Shown: positions 27,027 to 36,697, counted from the stretch's first letter. The stretch: 64,000 nt of DNA from Cellulosimicrobium funkei (GCF_004519295.1 NZ_SOZH01000002.1:1-64000); one strand, 5' to 3'. The notes: generated from the sequence alone by a model not told the origin. Numbers and translations are program-made.

Positions 27027-28073
27027 GCACCCACGACCCCGGCGGCATCGGCGCGGGCGGCGAGCACGGCGACGAGCACCTCGCGTCGTCGGGCCGCGCC
27101 GACTCCTCGCGTGCCGACCTGTACATGCCCGGAGCCGTCCTCGAGGAGCCGGCGGTCGTCGACGTCGCGGACGTGCGCCCCGAGCTCGCGAACCCCGAGC
27201 TCGTCGACGCGATGGTCGCACCGGACCGCACGGTCCACGCCCGCGTCGGCGAGCCGCTGCTCCAGATGCAGAACGTCACGGTCCAGTTCGGCGGCCTCGT
27301 CGCGCTCGACGACGTGACGTTCGACATCCGGCGCGGTGAGATCCTCGGGCTCATCGGCCCGAACGGCGCGGGCAAGACGACCGCGTTCAACGCGATGACG
27401 GGCGTCTACCGGCCCACCCAGGGGCAGGTCGTCTTCGACGGCTCCCCGGTGGGCAAGCTCAAGCGCTACCGGATCACGCAGCGCGGCATCGCCCGCACGT
27501 TCCAGAACATCCGCCTGTTCAACGAGATGACGGCGCTGGAGAACGTCGTCGTCGGGTCGGACGCGCGGCACCGCACGTCGGTCCCCGGGGCGCTGCTGCG
27601 CACGCCGCGGCACCGGCGCGAGGAGCGGGACGCGATCGACCGGGCGCTCGCGCTGCTCGAGTTCGTGGGCGTCGGCGGGCGGGCGACGGAGAAGGCGCGC
27701 AACCTCTCGTACGGCGACCAGCGCCGGCTCGAGATCGCGCGGGCCCTGGCGACCGAGCCGAAGCTGCTGTGCCTCGACGAGCCGGCGGCCGGCTTCAACC
27801 CGGCGGAGAAGGAGTCCCTCATGGACCTCATCCGCCACATCCGCGACGACGGCTACACCGTGCTGCTCATCGAGCACGACATGCGCCTCGTGCGCGGGGT
27901 GACCGACCGGATCGTCGTGCTCGAGTTCGGGCGCGTCATCGCGGACGGCACGCCCGACGAGGTCACGAACGACCCCAAGGTCGTCGCGGCCTACCTCGGC
28001 GTGCCCGACGAGGAGCTGGCCGGCCCGGACGGCGTCGGGCCCGCGGCCCCCACCACCGAAGGAGGCAGCGGCC

Positions 28074-28087
<14 letters not shown>
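27023..28087 (+). CDS. livG: Branched-chain amino-acid ABC ATPase LivG
   Basis: A 354-residue ATPase. The nucleotide-binding domain has GPNGAGKTT (from residue 112), [10 protein letters not shown] (Q-loop), [15 protein letters not shown] (signature) and [15 protein letters not shown] (Walker B), with LIEHDMRLV as the switch region. The ABC domain is preceded by about 75 acidic residues ([20 protein letters not shown]), which is unusual because LivG proteins usually begin near the first strand. ATG 27023 overlaps LivM by four bases; GGAGGAG five bases upstream supports this start. It overlaps LivF by 14 bases. Confidence 0.92.
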
Positions 28088-28793
<706 letters not shown>

Positions 28794-28808
28794 CGGGCAC
28801 GCCGTCCT

Positions 28809-28840
28809 CGGCCGGACGCGCCGCCGGGCGCGTCCGGCCG
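28809..28840 (+). terminator. Terminator-like hairpin after livF
   Basis: A perfect 13-bp stem CGGCCGGACGCGC/GCGCGTCCGGCCG with a 6-base loop begins 16 bases after the livF stop. There is no T-run, as usual in such GC-rich genomes. Confidence 0.7.
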
Positions 28841-28884
28841 GGTCGGGCATGGCCGGGGGCGGTCCGCCGTCGGGCGCGCTGGCC

Positions 28885-28890
28885 TAGGCT
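28885..28890 (+). promoter_or_regulatory. -10 element TAGGCT, leaderless start
   Basis: TAGGCT is six bases before GTG 28897. Confidence 0.6.
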
Positions 28891-28896
28891 GGCCGC

Positions 28897-30747
28897 GTGC
28901 CGCTCCGACGACGTGACGCCCGGGACCGACTGACCTTCGAGCTGGTCGAGTCCGAGGACGTCGACGCGGACGACGACGCCCTCGGCGGTCCGGGCCCGGT
29001 CTCGCCGGGCGGGCCGCGCGGCGTGCCGTCCGGCGCGACGGGGGGCACGACCTGGACGCCGGGCGTGACGGCGGGCGTCCGTGCCGCCCTCGGGGCGACG
29101 GACGGTCCCGCGGGACCCGACGGCCCGCCCAGGCGTGCGTCGGTCGACGACGACCCGGCCGAGGACGACCCGGCAGAGAGCGACCCGGCGGAGAGCGACC
29201 CGGCCGAAGGCGGACCGCCCCGGCGGGGACGGCCTGCGGCGGTCGTCGCGGGGGTCGCGGCGGGGGTCGCGCTCGTGCTGGGCGGCATGCTCACGGTCGA
29301 CGCGTGGCAGGGCCGGGCCGACGTGGAGCGGCTGCGGGCCGCGCCCGGCGGCCTGGAGCCGCTGCCCGACGCGCCCGTCGAGCGCTGGACGGCTGACGTC
29401 GAGGTCTCGGGCGGGCTCGCGCTCCTGCCCGGGGCGGTCGTGACGGTCGAGGACGGGACCGCCGTCGCCCGCTCGCTCGACGACGGGGCGGAGCGCTGGC
29501 GCGTCGACGTCGGCGCCCACGCGTCGTGCGGCGGCCAGCTGCTGTGGTCGCTGCCCTTCGGTGAGCCCGCCTCGACGCTCGTGTGCGTGGCGCCGTCGTC
29601 GGACGCCGTCGGACTCGGGGGCGTGACCGACCTGCAGCTCGACCCCGAGACCGGCCGCGTCCTCGCGTCGGACTGGGCGGTCACGGTGCTCGCCGCGGAC
29701 GGCGAGGTGCTCGGGCGCCGCGACACGACGTCCGCCGGCGGCGCGCCGATCCCCGGGACCGACGGCACGCTCCTCCGGGCCCAGCGCGTCGGCGAGGTCC
29801 CCGCGGGCGACGGCGCCGTCGTCGAGCAGGACGTGGCCACCGGGGAGGTCGCCGACCTCCCCCTGGGGCGCCCCGCCGTCGTCCGCGTCGAGGACGCGCT
29901 CACGGGCGACACGCGCTGGGAGGCCGACGTGCCGTTCGTCGAAGGGTCAGGACAGTGCGTCGGCTGGACCGAGGCGGACGGGACGGAGACGATCCGGGCG
30001 GAGCTCGAGAACCTGTGGGCGGCGACCGAGACGCACCTCGTTCGTGTCGAGGGCTGCGGCGTCACGGCGTGGTTCACGCCGGGCGGCGAGCGCCTCGACG
30101 ACCAGGAGAACCCGCTGGACGGAGTCGTCGCGCTCGCGGACGGCACGTACTACCGCGACCCGTCGGGGTATGCCTCCACCTGGGGCTCGGCGGCGACCGC
30201 ACCGCGCGACGCGGCGCGCGCCGTCCTTGCGGCGGACGGCGCCGTGCGCTGGGAGCCGCCCGGCCCGATCCTCGTGCCGCGCTCGAGCGACGGCTCGGAC
30301 GCGCCGCTCCTCACCCGGTCCGAGGGGGAGCTCGTCGCGTTCGACGGTGACGGCAGCGAGCTGTGGCGCTCGTCGGAGGTGGTGGCGCCCGAGGCGGTGC
30401 TCGTCGCCACGCACGACACGGTCGTCGTGTCCGGGGGTTCCAGCACGGGCTGGATGACCGGGCTCGACGCGACCACGGGGACGGTGCGCTGGTCCCTCGA
30501 CCGCGAGACGGTCGAGGCCGCGGCCGGCGGGAGCGTCAGCTGGATGGACACCGCCTACACGGACGGGCGGCGCGCGATCCTGCTCGCCTACCAGGACGAC
30601 GGGCGGACGGACCTTCTCGCGATCGACCTCGCCGACGGTCACGTCGCGTGGTCCGGTGGTGTCGGGCCGGAGGAGGGCTCCTGGCCCGTTCCCCTCCAGG
30701 GACGGCTCCTGCGGATCGGGCAGTCGGAGATCGCCCGGCTCGGTTGA
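28897..30747 (+). CDS. Membrane-anchored PQQ-like beta-propeller protein, paralogue 1
   Basis: 616 residues. A cytosolic head (PLRRRDARDRLTFELVESED) leads into a low-complexity acidic region with DPAES tandem repeats (~86-105), one transmembrane helix (AAVVAGVAAGVALVLGGMLTV, ~113-133) and a large extracellular beta-propeller. Blades are recognisable as GAERWRVDVG, GDTRWEADVPF and GTVRWSLDRET (the W-containing PQQ-repeat form). Conserved Cys (GSGQCVGW, VEGCGVTAWF) are shared with the next gene. GTG 28897 follows TAGGCT by six bases. It may sense or scaffold at the cell surface; no enzyme active site is evident. Confidence 0.72.
   Translation: MPLRRRDARDRLTFELVESEDVDADDDALGGPGPVSPGGPRGVPSGATGGTTWTPGVTAGVRAALGATDGPAGPDGPPRRASVDDDPAEDDPAESDPAESDPAEGGPPRRGRPAAVVAGVAAGVALVLGGMLTVDAWQGRADVERLRAAPGGLEPLPDAPVERWTADVEVSGGLALLPGAVVTVEDGTAVARSLDDGAERWRVDVGAHASCGGQLLWSLPFGEPASTLVCVAPSSDAVGLGGVTDLQLDPETGRVLASDWAVTVLAADGEVLGRRDTTSAGGAPIPGTDGTLLRAQRVGEVPAGDGAVVEQDVATGEVADLPLGRPAVVRVEDALTGDTRWEADVPFVEGSGQCVGWTEADGTETIRAELENLWAATETHLVRVEGCGVTAWFTPGGERLDDQENPLDGVVALADGTYYRDPSGYASTWGSAATAPRDAARAVLAADGAVRWEPPGPILVPRSSDGSDAPLLTRSEGELVAFDGDGSELWRSSEVVAPEAVLVATHDTVVVSGGSSTGWMTGLDATTGTVRWSLDRETVEAAAGGSVSWMDTAYTDGRRAILLAYQDDGRTDLLAIDLADGHVAWSGGVGPEEGSWPVPLQGRLLRIGQSEIARLG
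29152..29211 (+). repeat. 15-bp tandem repeat coding DPAES units
   Basis: About four imperfect copies of a 15-base unit encode DPAED/DPAES pentapeptides in the disordered head of the propeller protein. The unit is a multiple of three, so copy changes keep the frame. Confidence 0.7.
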
Positions 30748-30756
30748 CGACCGGCC

Positions 30757-30762
30757 TACGCT
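30757..30762 (+). promoter_or_regulatory. -10 element TACGCT, leaderless start
   Basis: TACGCT is six bases before GTG 30769, in the 21-base gap between the two paralogues, suggesting the second gene has its own promoter. Confidence 0.6.
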
Positions 30763-30768
30763 GAGGGG

Positions 30769-32535
30769 GTGCCGCTCCGACGGGGAGACGGCGGCGACGG
30801 CCGCCGGACGTTCGAGCTCGTCGACACGGCCGGGGTCGACGACGACCTCGACCTCCTCGACGCGCCGAACCCGGTGCTGCTCGGCGGACCGCACGCCGTG
30901 CCGCGCGGCACGACCTTTCCACTGCCTCCCGGAGCGCCCGGAGCGCCCGGAGCGCCCGGAGCGCCCGGAGCGCCCGGAGCGCCCGGTGCGCCTGGTGCGC
31001 CCGGTCCTGGACCACGGTCGGCCGGGGCACCCCCTGAGGTGCCGAAGACGCCGCCTGGTCCCGGCCGCCGTCGGGCCGTGGCCGCCGCGGTCGCGACCGG
31101 GGTGGCCGTGCTCGTCGTCGGCGGGATGCTCGTCGTCGACGCCGCGACGAGCCGGGACGCGCAGGAGCGGCTGGAGACGGCGCGCGGCGCGGTCCGCGCG
31201 CTCGACACCGCCCCGACGGAGCAGTGGCGCGCCCCCGCCGCGGCGGACCGCGGGACGGCCTTCCTCCCGGGACTGCTCGTCACCGTGGACGGCGACGAGG
31301 CGGTGGCGCTCGACCTCGACACGGGGGCCGAGGCGTGGCGCGTGCCGGCCGGCGGCGACGAGGCCGTGTGCGGGTCGTGGAGCCCGTGGGAGCGGTCGGC
31401 CGTGCCGTCGCGCACGGTGGTGTGCGTCGCCGGGTCGGGGGTCGCGCCGTCCTGGGACGACGTCAGCCCGCCGTCCCGGCCGGGGGAGGGCACGGCGACC
31501 GTGACGGTGCTCGACGCCCGCGGGCGGGTCGTCGGGCAGCGGCAGGCGGAGACCGCGGGGGCGCTGCTCGTCCCCGGCCCGGACGGCGGCCTCGTGCGGG
31601 CCGAGCGCGTGGGCGAGCCGGGCGCGCCGAGCGGTGCCCCCGTCGCCGTCGACCCCGGCGCGGGCGAGTCCGTCGACGGCGTCGCGGGGCGGGACGTCGT
31701 CGTGACGCTCGAGGACGCCGCCACGGGCGCGGTGCGCTGGCGGCGCGAGCTGCCGTTCCAGGACGTCCCGTGGTCGTGCACGTCGTGGCACGCCGAGACC
31801 GGCGGGGAGGAGGTCGACCCGGAGCGGCTGCTGCTCGTCGCGACGGAGACCCTGGTCGACGTGGGCGGGTGCGGCGTCGCGGCGTCGTTCCTGCCGGACG
31901 GCGAGCGCCTCGACGACCCGGACGTCCCGACCGACGGCGCGGTCCCGCTCGCGGGCGGGCGGTTCCTCGTCGACGCGCACCGGCAGGGGTCGGACGGCGC
32001 GCTGCGCGCCGACCGCGTGCTCGACCCGGACGGGACGCCGCTCCTCGACGTGCCGGGCGAGGTCCTGGACCCGCAGGCGACCGACGACCCCGCTCCGGGC
32101 GTGCTCCTCGTGCGCGACGGCATCGCTCTGCGTGCCTACGACGAGCAGGGCGCGCGCCTGTGGACGTTCGACGGCGCCCGCGTGCCCGAGGCCGTGTACG
32201 TCGTCGCGGAGGGCACGGCCGTCGTCGGGACGGCGAGCACGGTCCTGGGGCTGGACGCGCTGTCGGGCGAGCAGACGTGGTCGCGGTTCGTCGACGACCT
32301 CGCGGGCGAGCGCGGCCACGGCGCCGTGGTGACGCAGGCGTTCACCGACGGGCGCTGCGCCTTCCTCGTGCTCGTCGACCCCGCGACGGGGGCGAGCTCG
32401 CGCGTCGTGGCGCTCGAGCTGTCGTCGGGGTCGGTCGTCTGGTCGGAGGACCTCGACGGCGGCTGGGGCGGGCTCCTCCCGGTGCAGGGCCGGCTCCTGC
32501 GCTGGGACGGGCAGACGGTCGCCCTCCTGGGCTGA
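30769..32535 (+). CDS. Membrane-anchored PQQ-like beta-propeller protein, paralogue 2
   Basis: 588 residues and clearly a tandem duplicate of the preceding gene. It has the same opening (PLRRGDGG...RTFELVD), a disordered linker, one helix (VAAAVATGVAVLVVGGMLVVDA, ~104-125), PTEQWRAPAA, then propeller blades (GAEAWRVPAGG, GAVRWRRELPF, GEQTWSRFVDD) and a matching C-terminus (GRLLRWDGQTVALLG against GRLLRIGQSEIARLG). The shared Cys pair and the GERLDD motif are kept. The linker is built of Gly-Ala-Pro triplets rather than DPAES repeats. Its promoter-like TACGCT implies independent expression. Confidence 0.72.
   Translation: MPLRRGDGGDGRRTFELVDTAGVDDDLDLLDAPNPVLLGGPHAVPRGTTFPLPPGAPGAPGAPGAPGAPGAPGAPGAPGPGPRSAGAPPEVPKTPPGPGRRRAVAAAVATGVAVLVVGGMLVVDAATSRDAQERLETARGAVRALDTAPTEQWRAPAAADRGTAFLPGLLVTVDGDEAVALDLDTGAEAWRVPAGGDEAVCGSWSPWERSAVPSRTVVCVAGSGVAPSWDDVSPPSRPGEGTATVTVLDARGRVVGQRQAETAGALLVPGPDGGLVRAERVGEPGAPSGAPVAVDPGAGESVDGVAGRDVVVTLEDAATGAVRWRRELPFQDVPWSCTSWHAETGGEEVDPERLLLVATETLVDVGGCGVAASFLPDGERLDDPDVPTDGAVPLAGGRFLVDAHRQGSDGALRADRVLDPDGTPLLDVPGEVLDPQATDDPAPGVLLVRDGIALRAYDEQGARLWTFDGARVPEAVYVVAEGTAVVGTASTVLGLDALSGEQTWSRFVDDLAGERGHGAVVTQAFTDGRCAFLVLVDPATGASSRVVALELSSGSVVWSEDLDGGWGGLLPVQGRLLRWDGQTVALLG
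30931..31002 (+). repeat. 9-bp tandem repeat coding Gly-Ala-Pro
   Basis: Six exact copies of GGAGCGCCC (30931-30984) are followed by two variants (GGTGCGCCT, GGTGCGCCC), encoding a collagen-like GAP run. The near-identity of copies points to recent slippage expansion. Confidence 0.85.
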
Positions 32536-32578
32536 GGTGCACGGACGCTCACGCGCTGATGTCGTCGGGTCCCGGCAC

Positions 32579-32584
32579 TACCCT
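32579..32584 (+). promoter_or_regulatory. -10 element TACCCT, leaderless start
   Basis: TACCCT is six bases before ATG 32591 of the oligopeptidase gene. Confidence 0.55.
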
Positions 32585-32590
32585 GGCGAG

Positions 32591-34969
32591 ATGCCCGACG
32601 ACCTCACGCAGCCCGCCACGCCGTCTTCTCCCGAGCCCGAGGTGGCCGAGGCGCCCGAGACTCCGCAGGCGCCCGTCGCCCTCCGTCGTCCCGCGCCGCG
32701 CACGCACCACGGCGAGACGGTCGACGACGACTACGAGTGGCTGCGGGACAAGGAGTCGCCCGAGGTCGTCGCGCACCTCGAGGCTGAGAACGCGTACACC
32801 GAGGCGCGCCTCGCGCACCTCGAGCCGCTGCGCGAGCGGATCTTCGAGGAGATCAAGGCCCGCACGCTCGAGACGGACCTGTCCGTCCCGGTGCGCCAGG
32901 GCGCGCACTGGTACTACGCGCGCACGGTCGAGGGGTCGCAGTACCCGATCCGGGCCCGCGCCCCGATCGACGCGAGCCTCGGCAGCGACGCGCCGTCGGC
33001 CTGGGTGCCGCCCGTGCTGGAGCCGGGCGTGCCCGTGCCGGGCGAGCAGGTGCTCCTCGACGACAACGTCGAGGCCGAGGGCCACGAGTTCTTCTCGCTC
33101 GGGTCGTTCGACGTCTCGGCCGACGGGACGCGGCTCGCATACGCGGTCGACGTCGTGGGCGACGAGCGCTACACGCTGCGGGTCCGCGACCTGGAGTCCG
33201 GCACCGACCTCGTGGACGAGGTCCCGGGGACGTTCCCGGGCGCCGTCTTCTCCCCGGACGGGCGGTACGTGTTCTACCCGACGGTCGACGACGCGTGGCG
33301 GCCCTGGCGCGTGTGGCGCCACGAGGTGGGCACGCCCGCGACGCAGGACGTCGTCGTCTTCGAGGAGCCCGACGAGCGGTTCTGGGTCGGGGTGGGCGTC
33401 TCGCGCTCGCAGCGGTTCGTGCAGATCGACGTGGGCTCGAAGATCACGTCCGAGACGTGGCTGATCGACGCCGACGACCCGACGGGCGAGGCGCGCGTGG
33501 TCTGGCCGCGCCGCGAGGGCGTCGAGTACACGGTCGAGCACGCCGTCCTGCCGAGCACGTGGTTCCCGACCGCCGAGCACGCGGTCGGCGACCGTCCTGA
33601 CGAGAATCCGGTCGCCGACCCCGTGCTCGGCGGGGCGGGGGAGGGGCGGGACGTGCTGCTCGTCCTGCACAACGACGGCGCGGAGAACTTCGAGCTCGTC
33701 GTCACCGGTGTCGCCGACGTCTCGGCCGGGCCGGGCGGCGCGACCGTCGTCGTGCCGCACGACCCCGCGACCCGGCTCGAGGCCGTGGACGCGTTCGCCG
33801 GGCACCTCGTCGTCTCCTACCGGCGCGACGCGCTCTCGCGGGTCGGCGTGATCGACCTCGCGAGCCCGGAGCCGCCGCGGCCCGCGGGCCTGCCGACCCC
33901 GATCCGCACAGGAGACACACCGGCGCCCGCGACCGACCTCTGGCACGTGCACGAGGTCGCGTTCGACGAGCCGCTGTACACCGCGGCGCTCGGTGCGAAC
34001 CCCGAGTGGGACCAGCCGAACGTCCGGCTGAGCTACACGAGCTTCGTCACGCCGTCGACCGTGTACGACCTGCGGGTCGAGACCGACGAGCTCACGCTCC
34101 TCAAGCAGCAGCCCGTGCTCGGCGGCTACGACGCCGCGGACTACGTGCAGCGCCGCGAGTGGGCCACGGCCGAGGACGGCACGCAGGTGCCGGTGTCGCT
34201 CGTGTGGCGGCGCGACGCCGTCGGGCTGGACGCGACGGGCACGGGCGCCGAGCCGGCACCGCTCCTGCTGTACGGCTACGGGTCGTACGAGATCAGCATC
34301 GACCCGGGGTTCTCGATCTCGCGCCTGTCGCTGCTCGACCGCGGGGTCGTGTTCGCCGTCGCGCACGTGCGCGGCGGGGGCGAGATGGGGCGCCGCTGGT
34401 ACGACGAGGGCAAGACGCTCGCCAAGCGCACCACGTTCACGGACTTCGTCGCGGTCGCGCGGCACCTCGTCGACGCCGGCTGGACGAGCCCGGAGCGGCT
34501 CGTCGCGCAGGGCGGCTCGGCGGGCGGGCTGCTCATGGGCGCGGTGACGAACCTCGCTCCCGAGCTCTTCGCGGGCGTGCTCGCGCAGGTGCCGTTCGTC
34601 GACGCCCTCACCTCGATCCTCGACCCGGCCCTCCCGCTCACCGTCGTCGAGTGGGACGAGTGGGGCGACCCGCTGCACGATCCCGACGTCTACCGGTACA
34701 TGCGCACGTACACCCCGTACGAGAACGTGCCCGACGACGCGTCGCACTACCCGCGGATCCTCGCCGTGACGTCGTTCCACGACACGCGCGTGCTGTACGT
34801 CGAGCCCGCGAAGTGGGTCGCGCGCCTGCGCGCCGCGGGGGCGCCCGCGCTGCTGAAGATCGAGATGCACGCCGGGCACGGCGGGGTCTCGGGCCGCTAC
34901 GAGGGCTGGCGCGAGGTCGCGTACGAGGACGCGTGGGTGCTCGACGTGCTCGGGCTGGCCGACCGGTGA
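32591..34969 (+). CDS. ptrB: Oligopeptidase B, S9A serine peptidase
   Basis: A 792-residue cytosolic peptidase of the prolyl-oligopeptidase family, cleaving short peptides after Lys/Arg. It has an N-terminal cap (DDDYEWLRDKESPEVVAHLE), a seven-bladed propeller and a C-terminal alpha/beta-hydrolase domain. The triad is Ser643 (GGSAGG), Asp731 (FHDTRV) and His763 (GHGGVSGR), with HVRGGGEMGRRWYDEGK ahead of it. Residues ~321-353 hold an insertion (PTAEHAVGDRPDENPVADP) between VEYTVEHAVL and the normally adjoining VLLVLHNDGAENFELV; its DNA is a family B palindrome. ATG 32591 follows TACCCT by six bases. The insertion is in a propeller surface loop, so activity is probably kept. Confidence 0.9.
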   Translation: MPDDLTQPATPSSPEPEVAEAPETPQAPVALRRPAPRTHHGETVDDDYEWLRDKESPEVVAHLEAENAYTEARLAHLEPLRERIFEEIKARTLETDLSVPVRQGAHWYYARTVEGSQYPIRARAPIDASLGSDAPSAWVPPVLEPGVPVPGEQVLLDDNVEAEGHEFFSLGSFDVSADGTRLAYAVDVVGDERYTLRVRDLESGTDLVDEVPGTFPGAVFSPDGRYVFYPTVDDAWRPWRVWRHEVGTPATQDVVVFEEPDERFWVGVGVSRSQRFVQIDVGSKITSETWLIDADDPTGEARVVWPRREGVEYTVEHAVLPSTWFPTAEHAVGDRPDENPVADPVLGGAGEGRDVLLVLHNDGAENFELVVTGVADVSAGPGGATVVVPHDPATRLEAVDAFAGHLVVSYRRDALSRVGVIDLASPEPPRPAGLPTPIRTGDTPAPATDLWHVHEVAFDEPLYTAALGANPEWDQPNVRLSYTSFVTPSTVYDLRVETDELTLLKQQPVLGGYDAADYVQRREWATAEDGTQVPVSLVWRRDAVGLDATGTGAEPAPLLLYGYGSYEISIDPGFSISRLSLLDRGVVFAVAHVRGGGEMGRRWYDEGKTLAKRTTFTDFVAVARHLVDAGWTSPERLVAQGGSAGGLLMGAVTNLAPELFAGVLAQVPFVDALTSILDPALPLTVVEWDEWGDPLHDPDVYRYMRTYTPYENVPDDASHYPRILAVTSFHDTRVLYVEPAKWVARLRAAGAPALLKIEMHAGHGGVSGRYEGWREVAYEDAWVLDVLGLADR
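33572..33631. repeat. Family B palindrome inside the oligopeptidase B gene, copy 3
   Basis: 23-base arms at 33572-33594 and 33609-33631 differ at one position. The core GCCGAGCACG...GTCGGCGACC matches the intergenic copies. A further left-arm-like sequence starts at 33551 (CCGAGCACGTGGTTCCCGAC). The copy is read in frame as part of the protein. Confidence 0.8.
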
Positions 34970-35008
34970 CGTGCCCACGGGCGTGAGGCCGCAGACGGAG
35001 GGGGAGCG

Positions 35009-35971
35009 ATGACCGACGAGACCGTGACGCCCGACCCGCGGACGGCGCGCGACGCGACGCCGCCCGGGAGGGCCGTGCTGCTGCTGCGCCCGGTCGGGTA
35101 CCTCGCCGTCGGGCTGGTGGGGACGGCCGTCGGGCTCGCCCTCCTCGGCCTGTACCTCGCGCCCGCGGCGTACGGGCTGCTCGCGCCGCCGGTGGACCAG
35201 GAGCCCTGGGCCGGGCTCGTCGCGTCGCCCGGCGCCGAGCTCGGGCGGCTGGCGGTCGTCGCGCCGGTCGCCGTGGCGCTCGCCGGTCCGGTCGCGTGGT
35301 ACCTGTCGTGCGCCGTGTGGCCGCTCGCCGCGCTGGCGTTCGTGCACGCCGGGCGGGCGCTGCGGCCGTCGTCCCGGGACGACCGGCTGTCGTTCACGAG
35401 CCGGGTCGCGCCGGGCACGACGCTCGGGCCGCCCGTGCCCGGGCCGCTCCCCGTGCCCCTCCAGCCGCAGCGGCGCTCGCGGCTCACGGACACCCTCGTG
35501 CGCTTCGCCGTCTGCGGCTGGCACCCCGACCGCCGCGAGGCCGGGGCCGCGGTGCCGGCCGGCGTCGCGTGGGTGCTCGCGAGCGCGGGGGCGTCGACGG
35601 CGCTGCCGCCCGGCTGGCGGGTCGTGCTCGTCGTGGCCGCGGTCCCGTTCGCGCTGTGGTCCGTGGTCGCGCTGCGGCGCCGGTGGGTCTGGCGGTTCCA
35701 CCGCGAGCGCGTGCGCGCGGCGCGGCGCGAGCGGTGGCTCGAGCGCCACGCCGACGGGTACGTGATGCGCGACGGCCCGCGCGTCGTCCGGTCGCGCCCG
35801 CAGTCGGCCGAGCACCGCGCACGCGTGGAGGCGGAGCGCGCCGCGGCCCGCGCCGAGCAGGACCGCCTCACGAGCCTGACGAGCGACGCCATCGGCGAGC
35901 GCCGCGAGGCGGTGCTCCGCGCCCGCCGCGAGCGCGAGCAGCACCAGAACGACGCCCCACGAGGAGACTGA
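35009..35971 (+). CDS. Hypothetical multi-pass membrane protein
   Basis: 320 residues with four or more hydrophobic segments: YLAVGLVGTAVGLALLGLYLA, VAVALAGPVAWYLSCAVWPLAALAF across two turns, and VVLVVAAVPFALWSVVAL later. A basic cytosolic C-terminus follows (RRRWVWRFHRERVRAARRER), then a coiled, charged end (EAERAAARAEQDRL). GGAGGGGGAGCG lies just before ATG 35009. I do not recognise the family. It follows the oligopeptidase gene by 39 bases and is convergent with the zinc-ribbon gene. Confidence 0.65.
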   Translation: MTDETVTPDPRTARDATPPGRAVLLLRPVGYLAVGLVGTAVGLALLGLYLAPAAYGLLAPPVDQEPWAGLVASPGAELGRLAVVAPVAVALAGPVAWYLSCAVWPLAALAFVHAGRALRPSSRDDRLSFTSRVAPGTTLGPPVPGPLPVPLQPQRRSRLTDTLVRFAVCGWHPDRREAGAAVPAGVAWVLASAGASTALPPGWRVVLVVAAVPFALWSVVALRRRWVWRFHRERVRAARRERWLERHADGYVMRDGPRVVRSRPQSAEHRARVEAERAAARAEQDRLTSLTSDAIGERREAVLRARREREQHQNDAPRGD

Positions 35972-35980
35972 CCCCGCGAG

Positions 35981-36046
35981 GCCGCCGAGCATGGGGTTGT
36001 TGCCCGTCCGGCGTCGGGGACGGGCTGCGACCGCATGCTCGACGGC
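35981..36046. repeat. Dispersed palindrome family B, copy 4
   Basis: 29-base arms (35981-36009 and 36018-36046) match at 24 positions, with core GCCGAGCATGGGGTTGTTG. It lies between convergent genes, ten bases after one stop and seven before the other. Confidence 0.8.
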
Positions 36047-36052
36047 GGGGGG

Positions 36053-36697
36053 TCAGACGGACTGCGGGCTGCCGCACTCCGCGCAGTAGCGCGCGGCCGC
36101 GGCGTTCTGCGTGCCGCACTCGCGGCACGCGGCCACCTGCGCCAGGCGCTCGCCGCACTCGGGGCAGAACTTGCCGCCGTCGACCTTCGCGCCGCACGAC
36201 GGGCACCGCGTGACGGCGGCCGTCCGCAGGTCCGCGCCGCCGACGAGGTCGGTCGTGCGGAGCTGCTCCTGGACCTGGTACCGGCGGGCCTCGGCCTGGA
36301 GCTGGGCGAGCTCCTCCACCTGCTTGGGCGAGCAACGCACGCACTGCCCCACGGCCTCGTTCCAGCAGACCTCGTGGCACATCCAGTCGCCGCACCCGTG
36401 GCACTGGCGGAACGCGTCGCGCACCTCGCCGACGGCGGCGTCGAGCGCCTTGTCCTTCGCCGACGAGTTGGTCTGGCGGTCCGCGGCCCACGACCCCGCC
36501 GCGTAGGAGAGGTCGGCGACCTTGCCCCCGAAGAACCGTCCCGCCGCCTGGACGAGGCTGCTGCCCTTCGCGACGACGTCCGTCCGGTAGGCGGAGCGGT
36601 AGCCGTTGCCGCAGCGCTCGCACCGGAACTCGAACTGGTAGCCCCCGGCGTTCGACAGGTCGCGGACGTTGTCGGTGAAGGCGATGGGCGTGCTCAT
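36053..36697 (-). CDS. Zinc-ribbon protein with multiple CxxC knuckles
   Basis: 214 residues. The first part (FEFRCERCGNGYRSAYRTDV) has a CxxC knuckle and continues with SSLVQAAGRFFGGKVADLSYAAG, a probable membrane-touching amphipathic segment, then a cysteine-rich stretch (CHGCGDWMCHEVCW, CVRC). The C-terminus carries two double zinc ribbons (CPSCGAKVDGGKFCPECGER and CRECGTQNAAAARYCAECGS). Such ribbons are frequent in bacterial adaptor proteins. ATG 36697 with GAGG upstream is preferred to the ATG 23 codons earlier, which would add an Arg/Pro stretch. Function unknown. Confidence 0.7.
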   Translation of the reverse strand: MSTPIAFTDNVRDLSNAGGYQFEFRCERCGNGYRSAYRTDVVAKGSSLVQAAGRFFGGKVADLSYAAGSWAADRQTNSSAKDKALDAAVGEVRDAFRQCHGCGDWMCHEVCWNEAVGQCVRCSPKQVEELAQLQAEARRYQVQEQLRTTDLVGGADLRTAAVTRCPSCGAKVDGGKFCPECGERLAQVAACRECGTQNAAAARYCAECGSPQSV

